This document shows positions 45,832-56,942 of a stretch of DNA of 64,000 nt, in pieces (position 1 is the stretch's first letter; every line of letters starts with the position of its first letter). The stretch spans positions 12,805,964-12,869,963 of the forward strand of contig NW_004624776.1 of the NCBI RefSeq assembly GCF_000247695.1. Direction: 5' to 3'. The position numbers and the translations under genes were made by a program. Below the pieces are notes generated by a model. That model was not told the DNA's origin. It did not search any database and saw only the letters and a list, made by a program, of their open reading frames with translations. The stretch comes from Heterocephalus glaber (lineage: Eukaryota; Chordata; Mammalia; Rodentia; Bathyergidae).

Positions 45832-45878
45832 CTTTTTTTGTTTTGTTTTGTTTTTGTTGCTGTTGTTTTTGTTTTTGT
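45832..45878. repeat. T/G-rich simple repeat (TTTTG)n
   Basis: Units of TTTTG, TTTTTG and TTGTTGCTG in a row on the plus strand. It may be the decayed tail of an antisense SINE. Confidence 0.8.
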
Positions 45879-45983
45879 CTTAAGACTCCCATCAACGTTA
45901 AAACTGTGCTGGAAAATATTTTCTAGACAATCCAAGAATTTTCATACTTAATATTTATTTCCCACTTTTTCTCAATTTACAGA

Positions 45984-46360
45984 CATGCTATGGTTTAGAA
46001 ACAAGAGCGTCCTAAAAATCTCACATGTTTGCAAAGTGATTGCACCACGAGGGCACTATACTCATCAGCAGGTTCATCCACTAATGAGTTCAGTAGATGA
46101 ATGTGCTATTAAATGGTGGAGTCTGAATGGAGGTGGGGCCTGGTTACAAAGCTGGAAGGTGTGTTCTTACGCCTGGCTTTTCCCTTCTCTCTCTGCTGCC
46201 TGGCTGCCACAGGATGAGCAGCTAGCTGTCTGCTCCCATGCCCTTCCACTGTGATGTTTCTGCCTTGAAGCCAACTGATCATGTGAAAGTAAACCTCTTC
46301 TCCTTTCAGCTGTGGTGCTGGGTATTGCATTCCAGGGACAGGAAAATGACTAGAAGAAGG
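45984..46360 (+). mobile_element. MST/THE1-like MaLR LTR, sense
   Basis: Starts ACATGCTATGGTTTAGAAAC, then the AAAATCTCACATGTTTGCAA block, AATGGAGGTGGGGCCTGGTT, TTCCCTTCTCTCTCTGCTGC, CCACTGTGATGTTTCTGCCT, TGTGAAAGTAAACCTCTTCT and GGACAGGAAAATGACTAGA. This order is that of MaLR LTRs. No internal region. Two overlapping frames on opposite strands (84-89 codons) are within the LTR and not genes. Confidence 0.85.
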
Positions 46361-46743
46361 CATTATTGCACTGTATTTATTGTCAGTATTTTTTTAAACC
46401 CTCAAGACATTGTTCAATATATTCCATATTAATCTCAGTTTCACCACCCCTGGACCACAGTTTTTTGCTTTTTATCCCTTGGAACAGCTCAGATCTTCCA
46501 TCCAGAATCACTGTCTTTACAACATTCAATTTTCAAAATTTCATTTTGGAATATTTCTAGGCTCTTGCTTCAGTGTGTTTTAATATCATTTTTCAAAAAC
46601 TCTAGATTGGCATATATTTTCCTTCAATATTGAAGATGCCATGTTGCTGTGTTTTGATTTCACTGTTGCTAGTAAGACACCACCTGTCTTTCTGCAGATG
46701 TAATCAGTGCCTTTCTCCCCCTCCCCATATGCTTTCAAGAATT
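46361..46743. other. Unassigned stretch
   Basis: No gene or repeat recognised. Confidence 0.35.
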
Positions 46744-46825
46744 TGGGGTGGAGGTTACTGGGATGAAACAGGGGACCTCACACACTAGGCCAGTGCTTTA
46801 GCACTGAGTTACACCCCTGTCCTTC
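46744..46825 (-). repeat. Old ID SINE, antisense
   Basis: GGGGTGGAGGTTACTGGGAT, GAAACAGGGGACCTCACACA, CTAGGCCAGTGCTTTAGCAC and TGAGTTACACCCCTGTCC are a diverged reverse complement of an ID element. Confidence 0.75.
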
Positions 46826-46965
46826 CCTACCTGTTTTCAAAACTTTTTATTTGTACTTAGTGTCCTGCAGGATCACTGTGATACACTCAGTGAGGATATT
46901 TATACTGATCCTGTTTACCATTCACAGGGCTTTGTGAATCTATATATTGGTATCTATTTATCACC

Positions 46966-46979
46966 TGTAGAAACTTTCT
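46966..46979. repeat. Target-site duplication of ID at 46980 (left)
   Basis: TGTAGAAACTTTCT, repeated exactly at 47067-47080. Confidence 0.92.
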
Positions 46980-47066
46980 TTTTCTTTTTCTTTTTCTTTT
47001 TTTGGTACCAGGGATCAAACTCAGGATCTCGAGCTTGCGAGGCAGGTGGCGGCACCCGGCCCCACT
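46980..47066 (-). repeat. ID SINE, antisense, lacking the A-box
   Basis: Plus strand: (CTTTTT)n tail, GGTACCAGGGATCAAACTCA, GGATCTCGAGCTTGCGAGGC, AGGTGGCGGCACCCGGCCCC. Compared with its sister copies, about 15 bases holding GATTTAGCTCAGTGG are missing near the 5' end, so the internal polymerase III A-box is gone, while both element ends and an exact 14-bp duplication are kept. Confidence 0.93.
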
Positions 47067-47239
47067 TGTAGAAACTTTCTAGCCAGTATTTTCTAACATC
47101 TCCTCTGCCCTATTCTTTTTTCTTCGCCCTTCTCAGACTCTAATTAAGAAAATGGTAATGTTTCCTTCTACCCCTGTACCTCAATCTCTCTTGTATATTT
47201 TCTCTCATTGGTCTGTTCTACACTATACACCGTAGAGGC

Positions 47240-47433
47240 TGGCATGAGTAAACCGTGGCCCACCAGACAAACCTAACGCATGAACTGGTTTTGAATGGCC
47301 TATAATGTAAGATAATTTTCACACTTTCAAAAGTGTATAGAAGCAAACTGAAAACAAGGGCAATTATGCCATGAGACTCACAAAGCCTAAAATATTCACT
47401 GTGCAGAAAAGTGTGTGTTGACCTCTGCTCTAA
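47240..47433 (+). mobile_element. hAT-type DNA transposon remnant
   Basis: TGAGTAAACCGTGGCCCACC, GCATGAACTGGTTTTGAATG and GACTCACAAAGCCTAAAATA with TTCACTGTG, ending GTGTTGACCTCTGCTC. This matches, with gaps, a common mammalian hAT MITE that reads GGCCCGC near one end and AAAGCCTAAAATATTTAC near the other. Confidence 0.6.
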
Positions 47434-49089
47434 TTTACTCATCTTCTTCACTAAATCTTTCTAGGGTGCTACCAAATATGCAGTTCCATCCTTTCTTCGA
47501 ACTTTGTATTTGTTATAATATCTTTAATATTCAGAAATTCTATTTAGTCACGTCCCACCTTTACGGTGCTACATTTTATAGCTCAGTGTTCCCTACAGAT
47601 ACCCTGAGGTCTCGTGTCTATTTTTAAAGAATACAATCAGCATGGTTGTTTGATACTCTATGTCTAGTTATCCTAGTATCTTCAATCTTTACTGTTTATG
47701 CCTAGCATTCTTCCTTATTTTGCTAATTATTTGAGGTGGCTTTTTTTCTTGTGCTTTACTATTTGTGAAAGTAAATTCAACATTTGTACTTAGAATAAAA
47801 GCACCTTCTACCAAGATTATCTGCTTTAGCTTCTGATACATGCAGAGCTGGAGAGTCCCTGGACCACGCAGCTGAGGAGAAGCCAGACCTCAAATCCGCA
47901 GGAAGCCAGCTTAGCTGCTGAGCCACTTTACCCTGCGGGTGAGGCCCTTTAAGGCCACCAGGTCATGAGAGGACACCCAAGCTGTAGCTTCTGCCCTTCC
48001 CTGCACCCCTGTCAGGATGGAAGCTGAGAAGCCCCAACAGTCAGCATCCTCTACACCAAGTGCATCGGTGGTCAGGTTTCCTCCTTTTGCTGCCCCAAGC
48101 TCCTGCCCTCCTTTCATTTCACCCATCTTCCCTTTGATGCTTTTTAAAATATGTTTTCAAACAGCTTATTCAATAACGGTATTTATTTCAGCAGGAAGGT
48201 AATCTAGCCTACCATTACTGGAAAACAAATCCAAGTTCAAGTTTTGAATTACATTGTTGCCATTTAGAGAACTTGGAGTTCTTTTCCTGTCACTACTGAG
48301 AGGCTGATTACCCAAGAAGCTAACAAAAGGCACCAGAGGATGTGGTCCGGGAACATGCTCTTCTACGTGTCCCTGAGAAATCATAACTATGTCTAGGATT
48401 GTCTTTCTCCCAACAGCCTGAAATTTCCCTATACTACATAGGGATTCTGCTGAAAGAGAAATGTTAATTATTAATACAACTTTAAATCCTATAATTTCTA
48501 AAGAAGGACATGGTTTCATTTTCTTCTTCACTGCTCAAGAACTGAAAACAGACACATTTCCTGATGAGATAGTTTTCAAGAATCTTAAACACGGTACTCA
48601 CTAATATCAACATAGGGTGAGCTGCAATCTGTCCACTTGGAGGGCCAGCTCCTTGCTGCCCGCTTGTCTCTCCTCCCAGATGACAAATCAGTCAGGGCAT
48701 TGACCACACCTTCCATGAAGAGTCATCTATGCGATACTCCTCCACTTCTCCTTCTCCTGGGCCACCCTACATGTTCCTCTGTTCCTCACTGTTTAGAGAG
48801 CAACTCCCCCCCCCCACACACACACACAACTGTCCCTCACACATATGAGCAAACACTCCTGAACGATTCTATTCTGGTCTGGTAACTGCAGTCCATCACT
48901 CTCCACCTTCCTACTCTATTTTAAATTTTAAAAATTGCTGAAGACTTTCAGGCTGTAAAATAATGCCACTTACACCATATACCAAGAGGAGCAAAATGAT
49001 AATAAATCTAAATAAAATTAACACAAGACTTATACCATCAACATATTAAGTACTTAAGTATGTCAAGAAATGTCTTGGAAGCATCTGTC
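47434..49089. other. Unassigned stretch with GC-richer patch at 47840-48130
   Basis: No gene or repeat family recognised. A 121-codon minus-strand frame (48166-48531) has no identifiable domain. A short C/CA run lies at 48807-48828. Confidence 0.4.
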
Positions 49090-49507
49090 TACGGAGATGA
49101 ATGGATTAAAAAAAGTGGTATTTATATATAATGGAATACTACTCTGCCATAAAGGAGGATAAACTTGAGTCAGTTGTAGGAAAATGATTGCACCTTGAAA
49201 CCATAATGCTAAGTGAAATAAATCAAAAACACAAACTTAAATATCTCATGATTTCTCTTATATGAGAAACCAAACATATAAATAAATTAAAGATAAAAAC
49301 AAAAGACAGATAATAGGAAATAGGAAGACAGATCTTTTGCCAGTGGTAGGAGAACCAAGAGACGGAGGGAGAGAGGGGGAGGGAAGGCTAAGCAGATGAA
49401 AAAAAGAATTGAGATGTGTTATGCACATGTATCAACTCCCCATGAGGGAATACACATTATATACCACAAACAAGTACTAATGCTAATAAAAAATAAAAAT
49501 TAAAAAA
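49090..49507 (+). mobile_element. Sense L1 3' end, single tail unit
   Basis: TATAATGGAATACTACTCTG with CCATAAAGGAGGATAAAC, AATGATTGCACCTTGAAACC, GCTAAGTGAAATAAATCAAA, then a short purine tract (49360-49390), TATGCACATGTATCAACTCC, and a tail of GCTAATAAAAAATAAAAATT type. It is older or of a different subfamily from the copies at 20 and 31 kb. Confidence 0.88.
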
Positions 49508-51415
49508 AATCTCCTTTCAAATTGGTACTTCAGTATCCATCCACATGCTTATGACCGTTCAGTTCCTAAACATGTTTCAATAAGATGGACACTTAGCCCT
49601 GAAATTCAGCACTGTGTTCATGAATGTAACATGCTTACATGTTGGGAACATGTACACAGTTTTCAGACCAACAATCAATTTCCACATCATCTAAACTTGT
49701 AACCTAAAATAAGAAACACGTAAATTAGCTAGTATCAATACTGCGAGTCATTAGGTCACAGCAGTCATAATTGAATAGAAAAGATTTAGCATATTCAATT
49801 CTAACTGTACATAAGCATCACACCACTGACTCCTACCTTGCACAATGACAAGAAACCTTCTTCCTTCCCACCCTATATCCATTCTTACCCACTGTGTGTA
49901 TTTTAAAGGTAAATTGTAAGATTGATAAGGACAAGCTCAGAGGAAAAGCAAAAGAGGAGCTGTGATTCTTAAAATAATCTTCCCAGAACAACTCTAATTT
50001 TTCTAGCTCCGCATTTACAAACAAAAATCATTGGAAAAAATTTTAAGTAATTGGGTACATTTTATGATAGAACTCTTTCAAAAATTACAAATTAAATAAT
50101 TCATAAATGAAAACACAATAAACAACCAACCCGAGGTAACACCAAGTAAAAATCAGGTCCACAAATGAGCACAGTATCTAGTTTTGATCTCTGACTGGAC
50201 CAAAGAGTTTTATCAGATAAATCAGATTTTTGTGTTATTGACCAAACTCTCCAAATAATTTCCTACTCACAAAATGAACCTGTCAATTCTCAAAGGAGAG
50301 AACTGAAATACAGAACACGCATCACCCCTCGTGGATTCAGAAGAATAGCAAATCCCACAATTTAAATAAATTCAGTTATAAAAATAACCACGAGAATCAA
50401 AAGCTAATAGCTGACTCCTGTAAATGTGATGTGAATATTAAGGAAAAGATTTAAATTGAATCCATTACACCATGATACAAATCATATATGGTAAGGAAAT
50501 GAAGCTTTTATACTTTTTCAGTTTGGTGCTACAGTCTTTGCCCTTTCATACAAATGCAGCAGGATTTTTCCCTCTTTGAATCTCTTTGTGGAGATTTATC
50601 AATTGAATTCTGCCAACTACTAAACTCTAATTAAACCTTACAGTAAGCTATTTATATGTCTGCAATAATTTCCTTTTCAAGGTACACCAAACTTCAGTTT
50701 TATTCTGCAAAATCATTTCCAATTACCTATTTAATCTCCATGTTATTGCTTAAATTACACCTGCACCACCCTCTAGCCCAGATCCTGGCTGAAAATTTTG
50801 GCAGCAGCTGCCATGCATGTCAAAGGGCTGTTATTATGTTCAATGGGAGTCACATGGACTTGGTCCACCCCAACAATTTGTATCCTATGACCTAATTCAA
50901 CCTATACGATTTTGCAAAAAGAAAATGTTAAGGGACAAAGGGTGACCCCTGGTACTCATAAATGATTCAGAATCAAAGCATTCTAGAAGTACTAGCAGCC
51001 CTTTAGATCATCAAATAGGACACTATTAGAGACATGGAAAGTCTGACAAGGTAAGCTGCCACAAATATTGCTCTTAAAATTCAGACTCCTTTAAATGGTC
51101 ACTAACGTATGGAAATAAAGAATTCATGTTCAACCACCTAGAAACCACTTCATCCATAAAGGAAAACAATGGGCAGGTCAGCGAAAAGGTATGTAAAGCA
51201 TACTGGGTCCAACACTCCTGAAAAGGAAATCATGCTTCAAGCATTAACAGCATAATTCTTCATTCAGCCCCCAGTGGACTTGTAAAATATCAGAGTGAAG
51301 CTACCTGCTGCACACTTTTTCCCTGAGCAGCCAGGAAGTAGAGTCATTAAGTTAAATTAAAAGATGATGCAAGCACATGGCAGAGAATCTTGACAATTTT
51401 CTTCCTATTACCTTA
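49508..51415. other. Unassigned, repeat-poor stretch
   Basis: Almost 2 kb with no gene or repeat family recognised. The part at about 50480-50900 is repeat-free, with TTCCAATTACCTATTTAATC and TTATTGCTTAAATTACACCT, the kind of AT-rich homeobox-like motifs seen in conserved non-coding DNA. Confidence 0.35.
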
Positions 51416-51745
51416 AGGATTGGGCCTTGTGTATTAGCAGGGATATGGACCAATGCAAACCTGCACTCACTCCTGGCAAAAGTGAGAATGATGAAGCCAC
51501 TTTGGATAGAAATTGGGCAATACCTAGTAGCACTGAAGATGTAATGCAGTGAGGGGCTCAAGTATTGCTTCGAGGTTTACCTCTGAGCATCATCTCCTAC
51601 GTGTACACAAGGAGTAACACTTGTGAAAATATAAAAAAATGAAAGACAACCAAAATGTCTACTACCAAGGTAAAATGCCAAACAATTATCTTAAGCTGAT
51701 CTACCTGTTCAAATAAAAGCCAAAAATATGAATAAAAAAATACAA
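51416..51745 (+). mobile_element. Old L1 or HAL1-like 3' region, sense
   Basis: AAAAGTGAGAATGATGAAGC with CACTTTGGATAGAAATTGGG, ATACCTAGTAGCACTGAAGA, and AACCAAAATGTCTACTACCA follow the order of the L1 ORF2 end. Decayed. Confidence 0.65.
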
Positions 51746-51748
51746 ACT

Positions 51749-51945
51749 GGCTACGGGTAGTGACAAACATCAGTAATCACAGGTCCTTACGAGCCAAAGG
51801 CAGGAGGATCGTAAGATAGTTCTAGACCAGCGCAGGGAAATTAAGGAGACTCCATATCAAAATAAGAAAGCTGAGGATGTAGCTCAGTGCTTCCAGGTTC
51901 AATCCCCAGAGTGCAGAAAACAACAACAACAACAACAACAACAAA
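51749..51945 (+). repeat. B1-dID composite SINE with (CAA)n tail
   Basis: B1 half: GGCTACGGGTAGTGACAAAC, CAGTAATCACAGGTCCTTAC, GGCAGGAGGATCGTAAG, and GACTCCATATCAAAA. ID half: AAGCTGAGGATGTAGCTCAG with TGCTTCCAGGTTCAATCCCC. Tail: about eight CAA units at 51921-51944. It sits inside the old L1. Confidence 0.85.
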
Positions 51946-52150
51946 GCAAAGATAAAATATGATCACATTAACATGAAGACAAAATATCCAAAACAACTTT
52001 ATCAGTAGCTTACAGATACATACACAACCCAGCTAAAGGTATAAAACACAACATGCTAAAGGTATAAAACAGGATAGTGGATTTCTCCAAGACAATGGGA
52101 CAGTGGAAAACAAAGGGGGCTTCACTTATCCCCAAGGTTTTCTGCTTTTC
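51946..52150 (+). mobile_element. Possible continuation of the old L1
   Basis: Sequence such as AACATGAAGACAAAATATCC and GGATAGTGGATTTCTCCAAG fits the end of an L1 3' region interrupted by the SINE. A 16-base segment, GCTAAAGGTATAAAAC with ACA, is duplicated at 52033 and 52055. Confidence 0.4.
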
Positions 52151-52439
52151 ATGGAATATTTAGCAATCTGCCTTAAATCCTATGACTCGTGCGCTGCTTC
52201 TCTTGTATCTTCCAGGTAGACAATCGTAGCATCATGTTATTTATTACAGATGATGCTTTTCTATTTTACTCTTCCCAGCTTTTATCTGTTGCTTCCTTCT
52301 CTGGGCATGCTGGAGCTCGCGCCATCAGTACAATGTTAAAAGGAACGGCACAGGGGTGTGTCTGCTTCATACTTACTTTCTCTAACTCATACTTTCTAAA
52401 AAGGTATTTCTATCACTCCACCATGAAAAATGATGAGTG
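52151..52439. other. Unassigned stretch with 83-codon frame
   Basis: A plus-strand frame (52189-52440) gives 83 residues with a hydrophobic N-terminal half, without family resemblance. Probably chance. Confidence 0.35.
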
Positions 52440-53245
52440 ATACAGGTTTTGGTAGATGTACATTATCAGTTTAATATAATCCACATCTACTGAGTGAAAT
52501 TACAGCATTTGTTGAAGGTGGTGGTTGATGATAAATAAGTGCTAACGTATTTTCTGTGCCTAATGAAGACTGCATGATTTTTCCTTTTATCTGTTAATGA
52601 AGTTAAATATATTGACAGGGTTTTCTGAAGAAAAAATAATGTATGCTTTCTCACATTATTGGATTTGGTTTGTCAGTGTTTCATTCAAGAATTTCCCCTA
52701 TAAATTTACTTTGTCATATTGTGTCTGCTGCTTTCTGTCTGAGGGTTACATTAGTATCAAACTACATTGAAAAGTGGTTGACTTTTCCCTATTTTCTGGA
52801 AAACACTGAAAAATTGGAATATCTGCTCATTTAGTGCTTGAAAAACTAAACTACAGACATCACAGGGTTTCTGGTGTTCTTTTTGTAGGAAAACGTATAA
52901 GTAATGACACAACTTCTTCAAAGACTATAGATTTACTCCTATTTTCTATTTCTTCAAACCCAATTCTGAAAGTTACAAATTTTTCAAAAATAATTTCCCA
53001 TTTCATCTAAGCTTTATACAGTATCTGCTTAAAGTTGTTCATTGTTCTCCTATTGTTCTAATCACTGCTCTATCTTCTCATTCCTAAAACAGTTTATTTT
53101 TACCGTCTTTCCCCTTGCCCAGCTTGCTTATGGTTTATTGCTTTAGTCTTTGTAAAGACTCTGCTTTTGGTTCTGTTGATTTTTTTCCTTGTTCATTTAC
53201 TAACATCTTAAAGTGTATGTATAACTCATTATTTTAAGAATTTAA
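52440..53245 (-). mobile_element. Old L1 ORF2 (reverse-transcriptase region), antisense
   Basis: On the plus strand: TTATTGGATTTGGTTTGTCA, GTGTTTCATTCAAGAATTTC, TTGACTTTTCCCTATTTTCT with GGAAAACACTG, CCATTTCATCTAAGCTTTAT, TAAAGTTGTTCATTGTTCTC and CTGCTTTTGGTTCTGTTGAT are degenerate reverse complements of the L1 ORF2 RT region, in the right order. Frames are destroyed. Confidence 0.8.
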
Positions 53246-53302
53246 AATAATATAATTAGTGAGGCTAAAACCCTTTTCAGTATTCATAATCTGTGAAATT
53301 TT

Positions 53303-53492
53303 CTTGAGGTATTAGGAATTAAATCTAAGACTTTTGCACTAAGCCATATCCCTAAACCTTTAAAAAAAATTTGCATTTGATACAACGGTTTGATACATTA
53401 CTAAGTTGCTCAGGCTAGGCTTAAATTCATGATCCTCTTGTCTCAGCTTCCCAGAGTACTGGGCTTACAGATGTGCACCACCACACCCAGGC
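53303..53492 (-). repeat. B1-dID composite SINE, antisense
   Basis: ID part degraded (GAGGTATTAGGAATTAAATC, GCACTAAGCCATATCCCTAA), then B1 part: TACTAAGTTGCTCAGGCTAG, GATCCTCTTGTCTCAGCTTC, CCAGAGTACTGGGCTTACAG and ATGTGCACCACCACACCCAG. Confidence 0.88.
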
Positions 53493-53785
53493 AATATCCC
53501 AGGAATTCTGATGTGAAGTATTTTTTAATCATTATGTTCTAAATATTTTCCAGAATTATTTGTAGTATTTTAAAAATTTACTATGTGAGTTGTGATGATT
53601 TAAACTATATATTTAGCATCATATACTTTCCCTTTGGGGCAATGTTGGAAAAGGAACTTAAATGTATAATGAAGATTTAATGGCCACCACTCCATGTAGA
53701 ATAGTTGGGAATATGCTATCATTTATTCCTATGTCTAAATCCTGGCAAGTGCCTTACCTACTGACATCACTCAATGTATCTGTTG

Positions 53786-54060
53786 ATTGAATATAAACAT
53801 CATTTCTTTCTGATGAAAACTTAAAAATCATCTCTTCTAGCTATTTTGAATTATATGATACAATGTTGCTGACTACCGTCAACCTTATAAAAAACAACAG
53901 AAATTATTTCTCCTACCTGGTTTCGATTTATAACTGTTAACCAACCTCTCACCAGTCCCTCCCCTCCCCAGCCCCTAGTAACCATTATACTGTTGTCTAC
54001 TTCTATGAGCTCAGCTTTTCAAAGGTTCCATAGATGAGTGAAATTACAGCATTTATATTT
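53786..54060 (-). mobile_element. L1 3'-UTR, antisense
   Basis: CAATGTTGCTGACTACCGTC, TAACTGTTAACCAACCTCTC, CCCTAGTAACCATTATACTG and TACTTCTATGAGCTCAGCTT followed by TTCAAAGGTTCC are reverse complements of an L1MA/L1M-type 3'-UTR. Confidence 0.78.
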
Positions 54061-54166
54061 TCAATATTTATACTGCTTGTATAAAATTTTGGTAAGCTCT
54101 TTCATTTGTCAGTAATAAACTATAGATAGGTTGGTTGAACTTACCTGGAAGGCAAGAAGAAGATGA

Positions 54167-54168
<2 letters not shown>

Positions 54169-54196
<28 letters not shown>
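54169..54196. repeat. (GT)n microsatellite
   Basis: Fourteen GT dinucleotides followed by TATATACACA. Confidence 0.95.
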
Positions 54197-54201
<5 letters not shown>

Positions 54202-54791
54202 CACATATACATAAATAATCTTTATGTAAGAAGATATATTTCTCTTGACCTGGGAGTCTTCTAGGAACGCACAGAAGAAAACAAAATAAGGCATTTTCCT
54301 ACATGTGAAGGGTCAGAAACAACTTTAATGCCTCAAAATAAAGGATTAAATAAATCACAAAAATATATAATAGAATCTATGTAGGCCTCTAAAATGGGAC
54401 TGTAACTACGTATTTGGAGGTTCTATTCTATCTAGAGATAGAATGCAAGTCAAGAGAAAAAAAACTAGGTTAACAAGAACATCGAACTGCATATAATTCT
54501 ATTTTTTAAAAAAATTACTTCATACATATATATACACATACATATATACTGTATACATGTACACACAATTATATTAGTGAATGAGGATTTAAAAGTGTGT
54601 AACTATAGGCTTGTCCAGAAAAAAAATTCTCAGTCCTCGACATATTTTTCATTTAAGTTCTCTGGGTAGTGAGATTCAAACAATTTTTTTAGTTTTCTTT
54701 TTTCTCATCTATAATTTTTTTTAAACATTCCATGGATTTGGTCATTTTTATAAGGGATAAGTGACATTTGAATCTATTAAGCGGCAAAAAG
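54197..54791. other. Unassigned AT-rich stretch
   Basis: AT-rich with alternating TATA/CATA runs (54520-54560). No gene; possible old L1 remains but no landmark. Confidence 0.35.
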
Positions 54792-54800
54792 TCTAAATTA

Positions 54801-54890
54801 GGGCCGGGGATTTAGCTCAGTGGTTTCGCTGCCTGCTGCGCAAGCGCAAGGACCCGAGTTCGATCCCCCCAGTACCAAAAAATAAAAAAA
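54801..54890 (+). repeat. ID SINE, young, with target-site duplication
   Basis: GGGCCGGGGATTTAGCTCAG (A-box), GCCTGCTGCGCAAGCGCAAG, GACCCGAGTTCGATCCCCCC with AGTACC, and an A-rich tail. TCTAAATTA flanks it at 54792-54800 and 54891-54899, preceded on both sides by A-runs. CpG content is high. Confidence 0.95.
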
Positions 54891-54899
54891 TCTAAATTA

Positions 54900-55484
54900 T
54901 CCTCAGAACAAAGCTTGATGGCTACCATCCCATTAATCCAGTGAACTACACCATCCTGGAGAGCATTCCACATAAAGCATGTCTAGGTCTACTGAAGTGA
55001 CCAATGGAGGAACAACAGTGCTTGGAAATTTGACCATAGAATAAACTTCACTGATGAGGAAACTTCGCAGACGGAGGCCTCTGGTGTAATAAGTCACTCT
55101 TACGGTTCCCTGGGGCTCCATGGCCACAGCAAAGCATTTTGTTATTTCAGCCTAAAAACCACCATCATTGTGGACATTAACCATTTTTTATGATATACCC
55201 TTATGATACACCATGTAACTACTGATTTTCTTCACTTATGAAAGCAACAGTGATAAGTCAAAGGTTGACACCCTCCCTGCCAGTTATGAACGGCCATCTT
55301 TCTCTATGATTTGAGAACTTTCAAAGACACCAGTAGTCCCTGAGGGGCACAAAGACCTCTGAGTTCAGCACCCCTCCCCACCAAGGCTGGGTTCCACAAA
55401 GATTATCTGTTATAAATAACCCCTTGGATAGGAAGGATTTATTAGGTAGCTACAGTAGGAGAACAAAAGTTACTGCCCACCTGT
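54900..55484. other. Unassigned stretch
   Basis: No gene or repeat recognised; a 64-codon minus-strand frame at 54933-55127 resembles nothing known. Confidence 0.35.
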
Positions 55485-55850
55485 CTTAGTCACTTTCTTC
55501 TCTCTGAGATACAATACCCAGCACACATAAAGGTGGACAGGTTTCTTTTGTCTCACAGTTTTAGTAATTTTAGTTTTAGTACATGTTCAGCAGGCTTAAC
55601 CATAGAAATGGCACAGTAGAAGGGCCTGGGCAGAGGAAAACTGCTCAGGTCATGGTGGCAGGAAACAGAAAAAGAAGTGAGGAGCTGGGAGGGAGATATG
55701 TCCTTCCAGGTCACATCGCAGTGTCCTGTTCTTCCACCTGATCTTACTTCCTAATATCAAGTCGGCAATGTTGCCCTCATGATTCAATCACCTTCCTGTG
55801 AGTGCATGAGGCCTTTGGGGGACACTCTACATCTAAAACATAACACCACC
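55485..55850 (-). mobile_element. MaLR-type LTR, antisense, copy 1 of a pair
   Basis: TCTTAGTCACTTTCTTCTCT, GAGATACAATACCCAGCACA, GGTGGACAGGTTTCTTTTGT, CAGAGGAAAACTGCTCAGGT with CATGGTGGCAGG, CAATCACCTTCCTGTGAGTG, and GGCCTTTGGGGGACACTCTA with CATCTAAAACATAACA. This is the reverse complement of a MaLR LTR of the type common in rodents. Related to 61928-62340. Confidence 0.82.
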
Positions 55851-56942
55851 TGTGTTTTGTGGAATGTGTAAGTAAAATCATGTTACATTATAAAGAGTTG
55901 CATACATTCAGTTTAAACTGGAATTGATTCAGCTAATTATTTCAAGCTCATTAGCAATATCTCACTTTCAACTAGACAGAAATAGTAATAACATAATATT
56001 CACTTTATTGGTTAAATTATTTTAAAAATTATGGCTCACAGTGCATTATAGAAAAAGTTACCTATTAACTTGCTCATAAGGATACAGAAACTGATTAACA
56101 CATTAACTTATGACTTAAGAAAACGTTCATCAAAACTTGCTGAAAACTTTGTTTTCTCCATTCTTCACCCTTGCATCCAGGTTAGTCATTTATCTCTACA
56201 ATGTCCCACACACAGCTCTTGACATGGTCACCAACAACTGCCACATGGCTAAACCCAATAATTACTTCTCACTGCACCCCTAGCAACATTTAATACAGCT
56301 ATGCCTTCATTTCTTCTTAAAAGACTTTGTTCTCGTTGGTTTTCTAAAGGCCAACCTCTTGTCTCTGGACTTTCTTCACTGAACCCCCAGAGCTGAATTC
56401 TAAAGACTTCTGCCAATTCTAGTCACTTGTGGGATCTCAGTCTCCTAGATTTTAAAATGCCACATTGACTATTCCCAAGTATTTCTCTCCATCCCAGACC
56501 CAACCATTCAACTGCTCTGGGGATATCTAAGAATAATCTCAACCCTAAAATGCTCAAAACAGATTTCCAATTTCCCCACCATAGCTGCTCTGCCTATGGT
56601 CTTCCTTACCTCAGAAACGGTAACTTGGTCCTTCTAACTGCTCAGATCCAAACTCTTAAGAGTCTCATCCTTCTTCTATCCCACACTCAATCTATCAGCA
56701 ACTCCTATCAGCTTCACTGTCAAAATAGCCTGTACCCAGAATCTTACCAGCACTCGCCTTCATACCAATACTACCTGACCCTGCCTTCCGCCATCTTGGG
56801 CAGAGCTGTTTCGTGGGCTCCCTCGTGCTGCCCCCGCCTCCTTGCAGTGTATACTTGCTCCAGCAGCCAGATACCCACTTAAGGCACATCAGGTCGTGTC
56901 ATTCTTCTCAGATTCCATCAGTGATGCCCTACTGAATATTTT
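55851..56942. other. Unassigned stretch with 110-codon frame
   Basis: A plus-strand frame (56550-56882, 110 codons) lies in a pyrimidine-rich part. It is Leu/Ser/Pro-rich, without motif or family resemblance, and probably chance. No repeat recognised. Confidence 0.4.

Larger units (their letters stand above)
43531..45983. other. Unassigned stretch
   Basis: No gene recognised over 2.4 kb. Contains a short inverted repeat at 43750-43776, a small antisense SINE-like scrap near 45735-45785 (TGATTACAGGAATCAACCAA, then CACCACACCTAC), and a T/G-rich run at 45832-45878. Confidence 0.4.
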
